This document shows positions 54,911 through 63,668 of a stretch of 64,000 nt of DNA, piece by piece. The position numbers and the translations under genes were made by a program. This stretch comes from [Clostridium] clostridioforme AGR2157 (GTDB lineage Bacteria; Bacillota; Clostridia; Lachnospirales; Lachnospiraceae), in NCBI RefSeq assembly GCF_000424325.1, contig NZ_AUJR01000014.1:34226-98225 (forward strand), read 5' to 3'. The notes beneath the pieces are model-generated. The model was given only the letters and a program-made list of their open reading frames with translations. It searched no databases and was not told the DNA's origin. Position 1 is the first letter of the stretch. The number at the start of each line of letters is the position of its first letter.

Positions 54911-55927
54911 ATGGGCGGACACTTTTCAAAATATCCTTTTCAGATTAACGCCCGGGGCCTTACCATGTTTGAGGCCAGCCATGCTTACCAGCTTACGCCA
55001 GAGCCGCCGGGTATGGAGCGCGTCAATGACTATATTGTTGCGGCGATAGAGCAGGATGATCTCAGATATTTCTCATACTTCCTGCACCATACCGAGCCCC
55101 GCCTGAATGGGCGTGTCACAAATTTCCTGCTTCGGGAGGGGCTGGACAGGTACGACCCGGAGCGGTTTCTGGACTACAAGCAAACCATAGTCCTCGCCAT
55201 GCTGGAGTGTTTGAAAACCTACGACCCGGACAAGGGGGCGGAGTTCCTTACTTACGCCCACCGCTTCATCGGAAACGCTCTGATCGACTTCCGCATGAAG
55301 GAAGAAAGCGGCTCCTTTTCCTCGCTGGACGAATACAAAAATGTGCGCGGCATCGCGTGGCTCTACAACCAATCGGGCGACAGGAAAAAGGCAGTTGCCC
55401 GGTATGCGGAGCAGGATGGCTGCTCTGAGGAAACGGCAGAGCAGTACCTGGCCGTGGCGCGGTTCAACCGCAGTCAGACCCCGTTTTATACCACCATGCA
55501 GGACGAGGACGCAGAGGAAACCGGCGAGGATGTGACACGGGACAATTCCTGGGATTATACCACCATCCTATGGAACGGCATACAGGCGAAAGCCGTGCAG
55601 ACAGCATTTGGAAAACTGAGCTACCGGGAGCAGCGGCTGCTGGAAGAACGCAACGCCGTCTGCATGACCTGCGGACGGGTCAGTCCATTATCTCAGCGCA
55701 AAACCTTTGAGGAATTGGCGGTGATGTTTGAGGGCAGCTCTGCCAGCGGAGCGGAGAGGGCATACCGGCGGGCAGTGGAGAAGCTGACCGTCCTTTGTGG
55801 AGGGCGGTACGCTTCACGCGATCCGGCTCAAACAAAAATCCAAAACCAGCCGCAAAAAGAAAATCGCCGCCGCAGTCTACGAGTATCAGGCAGACTGCGA
55901 CGGCGAGTGGGGCGAGATTCAATTTGA
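54911..55927 (+). CDS. Sigma-70-like factor of the element
   Basis: A 338-residue protein with a region-2-like core (YDPDKGAEFLTYAHRFIGNALIDFRMKE, residues 97-124), a middle part and a region-4-like HTH (LSYREQRLLEERNAVC.., EELAVMFEGSSASGAERAYRRAVEKLT). A CMTCG pair sits inside region 4. From about residue 297 the sequence turns basic and unstructured (QPQKENRRRSLRVSGRLRRR), which looks like reading in the wrong frame; the next frame carries a well-formed domain (55797-56075). The start at 54911 follows GGAGGCGG. It would direct RNA polymerase to element promoters. Such factors in mobilizable elements are little studied. Confidence 0.8.
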   Translation: MGGHFSKYPFQINARGLTMFEASHAYQLTPEPPGMERVNDYIVAAIEQDDLRYFSYFLHHTEPRLNGRVTNFLLREGLDRYDPERFLDYKQTIVLAMLECLKTYDPDKGAEFLTYAHRFIGNALIDFRMKEESGSFSSLDEYKNVRGIAWLYNQSGDRKKAVARYAEQDGCSEETAEQYLAVARFNRSQTPFYTTMQDEDAEETGEDVTRDNSWDYTTILWNGIQAKAVQTAFGKLSYREQRLLEERNAVCMTCGRVSPLSQRKTFEELAVMFEGSSASGAERAYRRAVEKLTVLCGGRYASRDPAQTKIQNQPQKENRRRSLRVSGRLRRRVGRDSI

Positions 55928-56075
55928 CTTTGAGAACGGCACGGCGGAGATCGTCCGGCTGGCCGATTGGGACACGATGACAACAAACATTTTTGCCAAT
56001 AGGGCAATCCGCTTCCTGCTGAACTGTGGGAGCGGAAAGCTGCCGAAAGAAACCCTGATTGCGTTTGAACGGTAG
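55797..56075 (+). CDS. C-terminal domain of the sigma-like protein in a shifted frame, or a small overlapping gene
   Basis: A 92-residue frame (HAIRLKQKSKTSRKKKIAAAVYEYQADCDGEWGEIQFDF..) with clear beta-strand patterns, overlapping the end of the sigma-like gene. It has no ribosome site. If one T of the TTT at about 55794-55796 is removed, the sigma frame continues VEKLTVLVEGGTLHAIRLKQKS, so the two are most likely one protein broken by an indel. The domain is not recognised. The alternative is a separate gene starting at GTG 55797. Confidence 0.6.
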   Translation: MEGGTLHAIRLKQKSKTSRKKKIAAAVYEYQADCDGEWGEIQFDFENGTAEIVRLADWDTMTTNIFANRAIRFLLNCGSGKLPKETLIAFER

Positions 56076-56262
56076 CGGGGACGACATGCCTTCGCTCCAG
56101 TCGGCGCTGAACATGTGCCGCTGGCAGTTTGGACATCACGGCGAAAAAATAAATTGAATGTTGATGTGTAACTTTTTGCGGACATTTGCTTGTTATACTA
56201 CTCAAACTTCCCATAAGCTTTTGCTATACAGAGCTTTGTAATTACTGGCAATAAACCTTAAA

Positions 56263-56553
56263 TTATGCGACTGTTGACATTTCACCATCATCATGTTCTG
56301 TGGATGATAGCAGACCTGCATCCGCCATCTGCTTTCCGCAGATCAACTGTATAAAATTGGGCTGTGACACATACCAGTCAAGGATCTCTCCCCTGACGGA
56401 TTCATTCATTCGGATTGTGCCATTTGCCAGCCCGACTGCAATGATGGACACAAGCTTGTTTAAAGCGTCAGAAAGCTCTATGTCGCATACGTCATCGTAG
56501 CAGAAATAGAAAATTCCCCCCATTGACGGCCGGGGGGCATAAGACAGTATCAT
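56263..56553 (-). CDS. Hypothetical 96-residue protein
   Basis: I do not recognise a family. It is acidic, possibly beta-rich at the start (GGIFYFCYDDVCDIELSDALNKL) with a helical middle (LVSIIAVGLANGTI). No ribosome site is seen before ATG 56553. It lies between the sigma-like domain and the recombinase fragment, on the strand of the latter. It may be a remnant. Confidence 0.4.
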   Translation of the reverse strand: MILSYAPRPSMGGIFYFCYDDVCDIELSDALNKLVSIIAVGLANGTIRMNESVRGEILDWYVSQPNFIQLICGKQMADAGLLSSTEHDDGEMSTVA

Positions 56554-56584
56554 ATCGGATTTTGGAAATGGCGTGGCTTTCGGG

Positions 56585-57151
56585 TCATGCCATTTCCTCT
56601 TTCATAAGCTCGTGGATGGGAATGAAGCCCACAAAATCATAAGAGATGTGGATGCTCTGCCGCCGCTTGCCGCTGCTCTTGTCCGGAGCCTCTATGTAGA
56701 TCGCTTTTATCATCTCATGCAGGGCGTAGGGTGTCAGCTCTTCCAGGCCAGCATACTTTTTTGTCTGCTCAACAAAGCGGTCCACATCGTTCGCGTGCTG
56801 CTCCTGCTGGGCTATCTCCGTGGCAAGAGCGTCTACGTCCTTCATGAGCTGCGCCTGCTCGTCCTCATAGGACTTGCTCACCCGGATCGCTTCATCAGAC
56901 GCCAGCTTCAAATGCTTCTCCATGACCGCTCGAAAATGCGTCTCGTGATTCGCCACATAGGAGATGACCATCTGCATGTGCTGTAAGACCATTTCCTCCA
57001 ACACTACCGAACGGATGAAATGTGCGGTGCAGTTGCCGGTGTTGCTGCGGTAGTTGGCACACACAAAGTGATCTTGCCGCTTCTCAAAGTCCTTGGTAGT
57101 GCAGTAGCGCATCTTTGCTCCGCAATCGGCACAGAAAACCAAGGAGGGCAA
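56585..57151 (-). pseudogene. Truncated large serine recombinase (C-terminal part)
   Basis: About 188 residues: zinc ribbon (VFCADCGAKM.., YRSNTGNCTAHFI), a coiled coil and a DUF4368 tail (APDKSSGKRRQSIHISYDF). The resolvase domain and DNA-binding N-terminal half are missing; homology stops abruptly near 57145 and unrelated sequence follows. It is similar in layout to, but not a copy of, the recombinase at 48219. It is a relic of an older element or the far end of this one, and marks the right boundary of the accessory region. Confidence 0.9.
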
Positions 57152-57283
57152 TGATAGTATATGGCACCCTCGAAAACCGGGGTTTATTGCGTGACCTGCT
57201 TCAAGAATTTTAAGTATCCGGAAAGTTTGCTCGTGGCAGCAAAGACAACCACTAGCTAATTTGTTGGCGTGGGCAGTTTATGA

Positions 57284-58252
57284 TCACTTTTTAACCACGC
57301 AAATGTTCACCGAACCGTCGGCATCCTTTGTGTAGCCGTACCACACACCCGTCTCGGGAGTCAGGAAATCGGTGTCGGTGCCGGCCTCGTTGCAGTGGTC
57401 CGCAAACTGCCCGGCCATGCGATCCAGCTCGTCGTAAGAGAAGTGCTGCTGATGCTCGGGCATGGCAGTCTTGGCCTCGACCTCCGCGATAAACTTGCCC
57501 ATAGGCGCACAGTCGGGGTTGCGCCGGTCGCCGCCGAAGCTGGCTCCCGCCACCTGATACATAAACAGATCCGGCTTGGCATTACGGTAGAAATACTTGC
57601 GGCTTTCAAAGCCAATTCCATCGGGCTGCATCTCGGAATTCCAGATCAGGATCGTAAACCCTTCGTCGGTCGTGATCTTCAGATTGATGAGTTCACGCTC
57701 ATAGATCCTTTTCCATAGCTTGAAAAAGTCCACATTGCCGTCGGCGTCTTTGTAAAGGTTTCCGCCCTGGCCGCCCAGTGTGTGCTTGTTGCGCCCCAGA
57801 TTGTGGTTGCTGCGGATGGTCTCCATCACCATGCCGGGGAACTCGAATTTGTCATGGGCACCGGCCTCAGAGAAATAATGCGTGCTGTAGTTGACATTCT
57901 GATCGACCAGTACGGAGGGGAGGGTATGCTCAGGGATGATAATATGAGCTTTCGGATAGCGCTCCAGCACGCTGCCCAACATGCCGGTATGGTCAAAGTG
58001 GCCATGGGTCAGCACGATGACGTCGGCTCCGTTCACCCATTTTCCGGCAGGTAGATCCGTGGGGGTATAAGTGAATTCATTGTGACCGTCTTCGGCATCG
58101 TCAAAATAGGGGTCCATCACAACGGTCTTCCCGTTGGGCAGAACAAATTCGTAAAAATTAACGCCGCTCCACCGCACCTTTAACAGAAGGGAGGGGTCGT
58201 TCCAATCTTTGACGGCCAGTTCTTTTCGATTGATTACAGCAGACTTCTTCAT
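57284..58252 (-). CDS. Metallo-beta-lactamase-fold hydrolase
   Basis: A 322-residue MBL-fold enzyme. The metal motif is LTHGHFDHTG (HxHxDH), near residue 80, with a further HN in IRSNHNLGRN and a late His. The first part (LKVRWSGVNFYEFVLPNGKTVVMDPYFDD) is like the UlaG/beta-lactamase-like group. It has no signal peptide, so is cytoplasmic. It is read from the same strand as the permease and LysR regulator upstream. The substrate is unknown. Confidence 0.88.
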   Translation of the reverse strand: MKKSAVINRKELAVKDWNDPSLLLKVRWSGVNFYEFVLPNGKTVVMDPYFDDAEDGHNEFTYTPTDLPAGKWVNGADVIVLTHGHFDHTGMLGSVLERYPKAHIIIPEHTLPSVLVDQNVNYSTHYFSEAGAHDKFEFPGMVMETIRSNHNLGRNKHTLGGQGGNLYKDADGNVDFFKLWKRIYERELINLKITTDEGFTILIWNSEMQPDGIGFESRKYFYRNAKPDLFMYQVAGASFGGDRRNPDCAPMGKFIAEVEAKTAMPEHQQHFSYDELDRMAGQFADHCNEAGTDTDFLTPETGVWYGYTKDADGSVNICVVKK

Positions 58253-58281
58253 GTCAAATCACTCCTGTTTTTAGAATAGAC

Positions 58282-58313
58282 CGGCTGATCCCGGATTGAC
58301 CGGAGATCAGCCG
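58282..58313. other. Hairpin between the permease and MBL genes
   Basis: Nine-bp arms CGGCTGATC/GATCAGCCG with inner CCGG pairing. TTTT follows on the plus strand only, so for the minus-strand genes it is an intercistronic hairpin. Confidence 0.55.
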
Positions 58314-58323
58314 TTTTGTTGAT

Positions 58324-59628
58324 TTAGTACGTAGGGAAAATACTCATGATCACGACTACGGAGGCAACGCTCATGATCAGGGCGGGCAGCCAGCCCATTT
58401 TGAACAGATCCTTCTGATCGTAGCCGCCGACGCTCATAATCAGGGGTACGGTAGCGCTGGCATTAGGCGTGAGGTAACCGGCCTGGCAGGCTGAGGCAAG
58501 CAGCAGCAAGGGACCGATTGGGTTGCAGCCCAGGGACTTGCAGGTCAGGATCACGATGGGCGTGAAGATGTTCTTGACGCTTCGGTTCTGCATCACCTGA
58601 GTAAGCAGGAAGGGGATTACGAAGAACACGGCGCCGATAATATAGCCGTTGCGCGTTCCGCCCATAGCACTGGCAATGGAATCGCCAATCAGATCGCCCA
58701 GTCCGCACTCTACCATGGCACTGCCCACGGTCAGGGCAGCGATCAGCATCAGCAGCACGCGGAAGGGAATCGCCTTGGTCGCTTCCTTCGGCGAGATAAC
58801 GCCGGTGACAGTCACTAGCGCAGCACCGGTCATGGCAACCTGCCACTCTTCCAGTCCGAGCTTGGAGGCAAACATCAGGCCGATGGTTGTCAGGATGAAC
58901 AGAGAATAGCCCAGCACTTCACGCACAGGGTCAAGGGGTTCCTTCTTGGGGCCGCCCTTGGATTTCTCATCATCCGCGATCGGTACGCTCGGCTGCGCGG
59001 GCGCCAGCTTGGGTCCGATCAGGAGGGCATAGATGGCGACGATGAGCGCACCAATGAAGCGCCCCTTAAACGGATCGATCAGCTGCATCTGATATTCCAT
59101 GTAACCGTAGCTTTCCAGATAGCCGTTCTGGGTGGCAAACTGAGTGACGGCGCCGCCGATGGGGAGCACGCCCATTGCGCTTATCGCTACCAGACCCAGG
59201 GAGAACATCACCTTGGAAGGACTGACATTCGCCTTATAGCAGCTTGCGGCGAGCAGAGGAGCCGTGATGGCAATCGCGGCCACCGCGCTGGGAAGCAGGC
59301 TGCCCAGCAAAAAGGAAACAGCAAGATAACCGGCCAGGACGATGGTAAAGTTTCCGCCGGAAATATTATGCAGCGCTTCGGATACCTTGTTGACCGCCTG
59401 GGTGCGGTTGAATCCTGCCGAGACGATAAACATACCGGCGATCAGCAGCACGTTGGAGTTGCTAAAGTTGGATAGAACTGCCTTTGCGGGGAGGAGTTTT
59501 AACCAGACGGTTAGCAGAGTGGCGCACAGCGCAATGACGCCGGTGCTGATGCGCAGCTTCGACGAGAAGACATAGCCGGCGATCAGCAGGATAAACAGGG
59601 CAAGACAGATGTACATTTGCGTTGTCAT
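58324..59628 (-). CDS. SLC13/ArsB-like (ion transporter superfamily) permease
   Basis: A 434-residue integral membrane protein with about eleven hydrophobic segments. It resembles DASS/CitM-type anion transporters: hairpin regions include FSNSNVLLIAGMFIVSAGFNRT near residue 55 and LLPSAVAAIAITAP near 112, with a matching second-half repeat (MQNRSVKNIFTPIV..NASATVPLIM). The central loop is charged and cytoplasmic. An AAAGGAGATCTC site precedes the ATG. It probably carries a carboxylate or other anion used by the MBL hydrolase; inferred. Confidence 0.87.
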   Translation of the reverse strand: MTTQMYICLALFILLIAGYVFSSKLRISTGVIALCATLLTVWLKLLPAKAVLSNFSNSNVLLIAGMFIVSAGFNRTQAVNKVSEALHNISGGNFTIVLAGYLAVSFLLGSLLPSAVAAIAITAPLLAASCYKANVSPSKVMFSLGLVAISAMGVLPIGGAVTQFATQNGYLESYGYMEYQMQLIDPFKGRFIGALIVAIYALLIGPKLAPAQPSVPIADDEKSKGGPKKEPLDPVREVLGYSLFILTTIGLMFASKLGLEEWQVAMTGAALVTVTGVISPKEATKAIPFRVLLMLIAALTVGSAMVECGLGDLIGDSIASAMGGTRNGYIIGAVFFVIPFLLTQVMQNRSVKNIFTPIVILTCKSLGCNPIGPLLLLASACQAGYLTPNASATVPLIMSVGGYDQKDLFKMGWLPALIMSVASVVVIMSIFPTY

Positions 59629-59807
59629 TTTTGAGATCTCCTTTCTCTATATCGTAATGAACTGTCCGTGATCCCCATGTTTTCCATGCCCATCAGTGGA
59701 AAACATTGGAAATCCATCTGACTATAGTCAGTATAGCAATGAAAAAAAGGAAAAACAAATCTCAAAAACCCGCGCTACTTATATATATTTTGTATAGGTT
59801 ACCTGCC

Positions 59808-60728
59808 TTAGCCGCTGCGGACAGAAAAGCACCTGCACAGCGCACGGTATTTTTCCGATTCCTCAAAACCATTGCGGCAGACCAGATATCGGAAGTTGCC
59901 AACATCCTGCTCAGGATCAAGCCGGGCGAATCGGGTGCGCTCACCAATACGGATTCTGTTCATGTCAGAATTGGATGTTGACAACACATAAGTACCCGCT
60001 CCGAGGTCGGCCAGCCTCATGCGCTGATACATATCGGCTTCCTCAATCAACTGAACACGGACGTTGTACTTTGTCAGGAGTGATTCCAGAAAGCTTCTGC
60101 TGGCGGCGCCTTTAGGGGCAACGATCAGGCTCTCATTCTCCAAATCCTGGATACGCAGCACCGGCAGGTCCAATCCCTCTCTGGTTTGCAGCTTTCCGAT
60201 CAGCGGAGAATCCTTGGCAAGATACAGATGCGTGTACATCGCTTTGCGTTCACCGTAATAGAGGTCGGCACACTTCCGATCCACGCTGATTAGTGCCGCA
60301 TCGATATCCCCATGCAGGATGCCCATATGGAGATTGTGGGCCCTGTCCATCCGGATATTCAGCTGATAGTTGGGTTCATGTGTGTAAAAATACTGGTGCA
60401 GTTCTCTGAAAAGGGTAATCCCCTGCTGCTGCGTCATGCCGAAAACGATCATATTCTCCGTGCGCATCTTGTGAAGCTGGAGCTGCAGCGAAAGGTTCTC
60501 GTGGATCAATTGGATCTGTTTTGCGGCGTTATAGACGATTTGGCCCTCATGGCTGAGGATGGATTTCTTTCCCTGAGAGCGTTCAAACAGGGTAATCCCA
60601 TATTCATCTTCCATGCGCTTGATACTGCGGCTCACTGCGGGCTGAGGAAGATAGAACTTTTCCGCTGCCTTGTTAATGCTGCCGGTTTCAACTACAGCAA
60701 CGAACCTATTGACATCATCTATCGTCAC
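59808..60728 (-). CDS. LysR-family transcriptional regulator
   Basis: A 306-residue regulator. The HTH lies at residues 3-60 (IDDVNRFVAVVETGSINKAAEKFYLPQPAVSRSIKRMEDEYGITLFER), followed by a linker helix and a LysR substrate domain. The start is taken at GTG 60728, nine bases after GGAGG; the longer frame to 60833 is not typical. It is co-directional with the permease and divergent from the FMN reductase at 60956, both likely targets. The co-inducer is unknown. Confidence 0.93.
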   Translation of the reverse strand: MTIDDVNRFVAVVETGSINKAAEKFYLPQPAVSRSIKRMEDEYGITLFERSQGKKSILSHEGQIVYNAAKQIQLIHENLSLQLQLHKMRTENMIVFGMTQQQGITLFRELHQYFYTHEPNYQLNIRMDRAHNLHMGILHGDIDAALISVDRKCADLYYGERKAMYTHLYLAKDSPLIGKLQTREGLDLPVLRIQDLENESLIVAPKGAASRSFLESLLTKYNVRVQLIEEADMYQRMRLADLGAGTYVLSTSNSDMNRIRIGERTRFARLDPEQDVGNFRYLVCRNGFEESEKYRALCRCFSVRSG

Positions 60729-60955
60729 GTGGCATTTCCTCCAATCTTTGATTTCATACAAGCGACAGCCTAAGAACGCCGGAAACAATTCAAGACTGCG
60801 TTTTCTCAAAAGCAGCCTCTCAAAATGTAACACATTATTACTTTTGGTAAGTATCTCATCTTAATGTGCGTACTTGTTTTCCGCACTATTTATGTTATAA
60901 TAATAGCGCAAGGCGGGAGAAAGGTCAATCCCGCAAAACACAGGAGGTAACGCGC

Positions 60956-61501
60956 ATGAGCAAGAAAATCGTTGTGATCACCGGCAGTCCCCGCAAAAAC
61001 GGAAACAGTTTTGCGATGACGGACGCTTTCATTCAGGCGGCGCAGGCCAAGGGCCACACCGTTACGCGCTTTGACGCGGCATTCAAGAAGGTGGGCGGCT
61101 GCCACGCCTGCGAGACCTGCTATTCCACCGGCAAGGCCTGCACGTTTGACGATGATTTCAACACCGTCGCCCCGGCTATTCTGGAGGCGGACGTTCTGGT
61201 ATTCACCATGCCGGTCTATTGGTATTCCATTCCGGCGCAGATCAAGGGCGTCATTGACCGCATATACTCTCTGGTGGTGGGCGGCAAGGACATCGCCGGC
61301 AAGGAGTGCGCGCTGATCTGCTGCTGTGAGGAAGACAATCTGTCCGTCATGGACGGCGTTCGCATTCCTATGGAGCGGATGTGTGCGTTGAACAAGTGGA
61401 AGATGGTGGGCGAAGTCCTCGTCCCCGGCGTGTTGAATGTGGGCGACATCGACAAAACCGACGGCTGCAAAAAAGCGGCGGCTTTGGCCGATGCGATCTG
61501 A
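60956..61501 (+). CDS. NADPH-dependent FMN reductase / flavodoxin-like oxidoreductase
   Basis: A 181-residue flavoprotein. The FMN phosphate loop is VVITGSPRKNGNS at the start; the TMPVYWYSIPAQIKGVIDR segment binds the flavin ring and dimerises. Cys residues in GGCHACETCYSTGKAC resemble the iron-sulfur flavoprotein pattern, but the short spacing is that of the ordinary family. The start at 60956 follows AGGAGG; the frame opens earlier at 60866 without a site. It is divergent from the LysR gene, which may control it. Confidence 0.9.
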   Translation: MSKKIVVITGSPRKNGNSFAMTDAFIQAAQAKGHTVTRFDAAFKKVGGCHACETCYSTGKACTFDDDFNTVAPAILEADVLVFTMPVYWYSIPAQIKGVIDRIYSLVVGGKDIAGKECALICCCEEDNLSVMDGVRIPMERMCALNKWKMVGEVLVPGVLNVGDIDKTDGCKKAAALADAI

Positions 61502-61594
61502 GAGGTGCTTGTTCCATATCCGCTCTTCCCTATGTCTACCGGAATCACGGAAGTTTCTCAGAAAAGGCAAAACGCATATCGCCGTGCCATAATA

Positions 61595-61636
61595 AAAAGG
61601 CTCTCTCTGATTCTAGAAGATCAGAGAGAGCCTTTT
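61595..61636. terminator. Long bidirectional terminator
   Basis: Seventeen-bp perfect stem (AAAAGGCTCTCTCTGAT and complement) around an 8-base loop, with A-run and T-run on the two sides. It lies after the FMN reductase gene. Confidence 0.9.
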
Positions 61637-61748
61637 CTGCACCCGGAACCGTCAGCCGGCATTTGATAAGTTCATCTTGTTCCTTATCACTATAAAGCCA
61701 ATGGTTTTCGCGGTTTTTGTTATTTGTTATCATCTATATCCCATCATA

Positions 61749-62453
61749 TTATTTAATGAGAACATTCATGAGACCATCAGTATCAGTATTAGATAAATTA
61801 CCAGCGATCATAATTAGTTGTATATATGAACCATCCATACGAACATATGCTGTTAATGTTCCGGGCGCATTTAAAATTTCAGCAGATGAATATCCGTAAC
61901 AGTTCCATGCACCAGATGAAAGTTGTTTATATGTCTTAGTCGCATATGCTCCTCCTTCATTAATCATTGCTGCGTCAAGAACAGAATCGATATATTTTTC
62001 ACTGTAATTATTTGCGCGTGGATCAACGCCTATATCACTGCAATATACTGCTATTGCTCTTTGTTGGTCATATGAAGCAAACATACAAAAGATAGTATCC
62101 TTTTGTTCATAAAACCAAAATCCATTTGGTGTAGAAAGAGTTAGATTGCCTATTTTATAAGTGTCTGATATTGGGGGTTGATTCTGTGTTTGAACTATAC
62201 CATCAATAACCCATGCTCCATTTTCATCCACCATATATCCATCAGGCGTTTGTGTGTTTTGCAAGCAATATCCATCAGGAGAGAAATAATAACACTTTCC
62301 ATCAACCCAGTTCCATCCATTATTTAGGTAGGTTCCATCATCAGTTTGATACCACCATCCATAACTGTCTTGTTGCCATTGACCGGCAAAGGATGTGATG
62401 CAGGAAAACAAAGAAATTGTTATAGTTGCGAGAAATAAATGAAGTTTTTTCAC
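61749..62453 (-). CDS. Secreted protein with choline-binding-type repeats
   Basis: A 234-residue protein with a signal peptide (KKLHLFLATITISLFSCITSFAG, cut near residue 23) and two cell-wall-binding repeats (SYGWWYQTDDGTYLNNGWNWVDGKCYYFSPDGY and a second DENGAWV unit) that usually hold teichoic-acid choline. A C-terminal domain of about 130 residues (TYKIGNLTLSTPNGFWF..) is unrecognised. The DNA is noticeably AT-rich compared with its neighbours, a sign of recent transfer. There is an AT-rich leader upstream and no operon partner. It would be displayed on the cell surface. Confidence 0.85.
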   Translation of the reverse strand: MKKLHLFLATITISLFSCITSFAGQWQQDSYGWWYQTDDGTYLNNGWNWVDGKCYYFSPDGYCLQNTQTPDGYMVDENGAWVIDGIVQTQNQPPISDTYKIGNLTLSTPNGFWFYEQKDTIFCMFASYDQQRAIAVYCSDIGVDPRANNYSEKYIDSVLDAAMINEGGAYATKTYKQLSSGAWNCYGYSSAEILNAPGTLTAYVRMDGSYIQLIMIAGNLSNTDTDGLMNVLIK

Positions 62454-62688
62454 GATAATATATCCCCCTTACATATTAATAATATATAGTGTAACACAAA
62501 TAGCCATAAATAGGAAATGAATCTTAAAAATAAGACAGAAGAGTATTTAAACCCAACTGTCCTTATTCACATTAAATGTCTTATAAAATTTTTCAAGAAC
62601 ATATAAGATCTTTCGTCTTTTTACCACCCCGGATTTCATCCATCATTTGAAGTGCCTGCAAGGAGGATGCAAGCTGGAGGCGCCAGTC

Positions 62689-63498
62689 TCAATTTCCCTT
62701 TATAAAGGCCATGGAGCGGTCCAGTTCCCTGGCGCGGCAGGCCTCTTCGGAAAAAGAAACCATCGGTTTTTCCACACCGGAACGGTTGAAATAGGTCACT
62801 TCCCTTAAATTCCGTAAATCACGGATTAGCAGGCGTCCCCCTTCTCCCTCTATAAGGCTTGGAATATGGCTTCCTGATATCTTGGAATAGACGATCTCCA
62901 CCTGGGCGCTGCCTAGAGTTCCCTTGACAGCTCCGGCTGCATCCATTCCATTTTCCGTGAATATCATCTGGATATCCAGCTGTTCCGGTATGCCGAAGAG
63001 ATGCACAAGGGGATAGATGCAGTCGTAGCCCCGCTGAAACAATGCGCCTCCCTGAGGAATATGGGTGAAGGGACGTACAGGATCCGTACAGACTCCCTTG
63101 CAGCAGAAGGCATATTCGCATGAATAGAGACGGATCCGGTAAATGGGTCCCAGGCATGTCAGCGCTGTCTTTAATGATGCCATACATGGATTGAATGCAA
63201 GGTGGATATGATCCAACAGCACTGCGCCGTGTTCCGCGGCTGTCTGCGCCAGCGCATTGAGGCTGCCGGCATCGGCCGCCCCCATGGTTCCGAACAGGAC
63301 GTGTTTTCCCACTGTCAGAAGCTCGCGGACCTGCCTAAAATCCAGACTGCTGTAATCCGGAAGATATATGACATCTGCTTCCTCTGCCGGTCCTTCCGTC
63401 AGGTACAGGTCCTTCCGCCCGGCTGCTGCTTCCGAAAAGGAGCGGCTTTTTTTATTGGCAGCCATCACAGCCATGGATAACATGGTCATTTCAGCCAT
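62689..63498 (-). CDS. Gfo/Idh/MocA-like protein lacking the nucleotide-loop start
   Basis: A protein of about 269 residues. It starts in the second strand of the usual fold: VMAANKKSRSFSEAAA.., EEADVIYLPDYSSLDFRQVRELLTVGKHVLFG and LLDHIHLAFNPCMASLK match the middle of Gfo/Idh proteins, but the GxGxxG NAD(P) loop that should precede them is absent. A GGAGG site stands just before the ATG (63498, nine bases; or 63504), so this is a real start rather than a cut by the sequence. It may be a reduced non-catalytic member or a decayed gene. The function is unknown. Confidence 0.7.
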   Translation of the reverse strand: MAEMTMLSMAVMAANKKSRSFSEAAAGRKDLYLTEGPAEEADVIYLPDYSSLDFRQVRELLTVGKHVLFGTMGAADAGSLNALAQTAAEHGAVLLDHIHLAFNPCMASLKTALTCLGPIYRIRLYSCEYAFCCKGVCTDPVRPFTHIPQGGALFQRGYDCIYPLVHLFGIPEQLDIQMIFTENGMDAAGAVKGTLGSAQVEIVYSKISGSHIPSLIEGEGGRLLIRDLRNLREVTYFNRSGVEKPMVSFSEEACRARELDRSMAFIKGN

Positions 63499-63668
63499 GG
63501 TCATTCCTCCATTTCCTTGTCGAATTCCTTGTTTACCTTTGGTTGGCTTTATGGTATAACAAAAACAGATGGAATAATACGGATTTTATGGGATATTTTC
63601 TGAAAATTACAGTTTTTTTGCCATGACGGTCCGGTCATAAAGGAGAAGTTGAAGGAGAAGAACCGCGT

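Noticed and set aside
61655..61662. Repeat of the tRNA-Leu 3' end (GCCGGCAT) as a right attachment site
   Set aside because: Only eight bases match 48125-48132, which is expected by chance, and serine integrases do not need tRNA-end repeats.
61545..61733. 62-residue minus-strand frame
   Set aside because: It runs through the long terminator at 61595-61636 and has no ribosome site.
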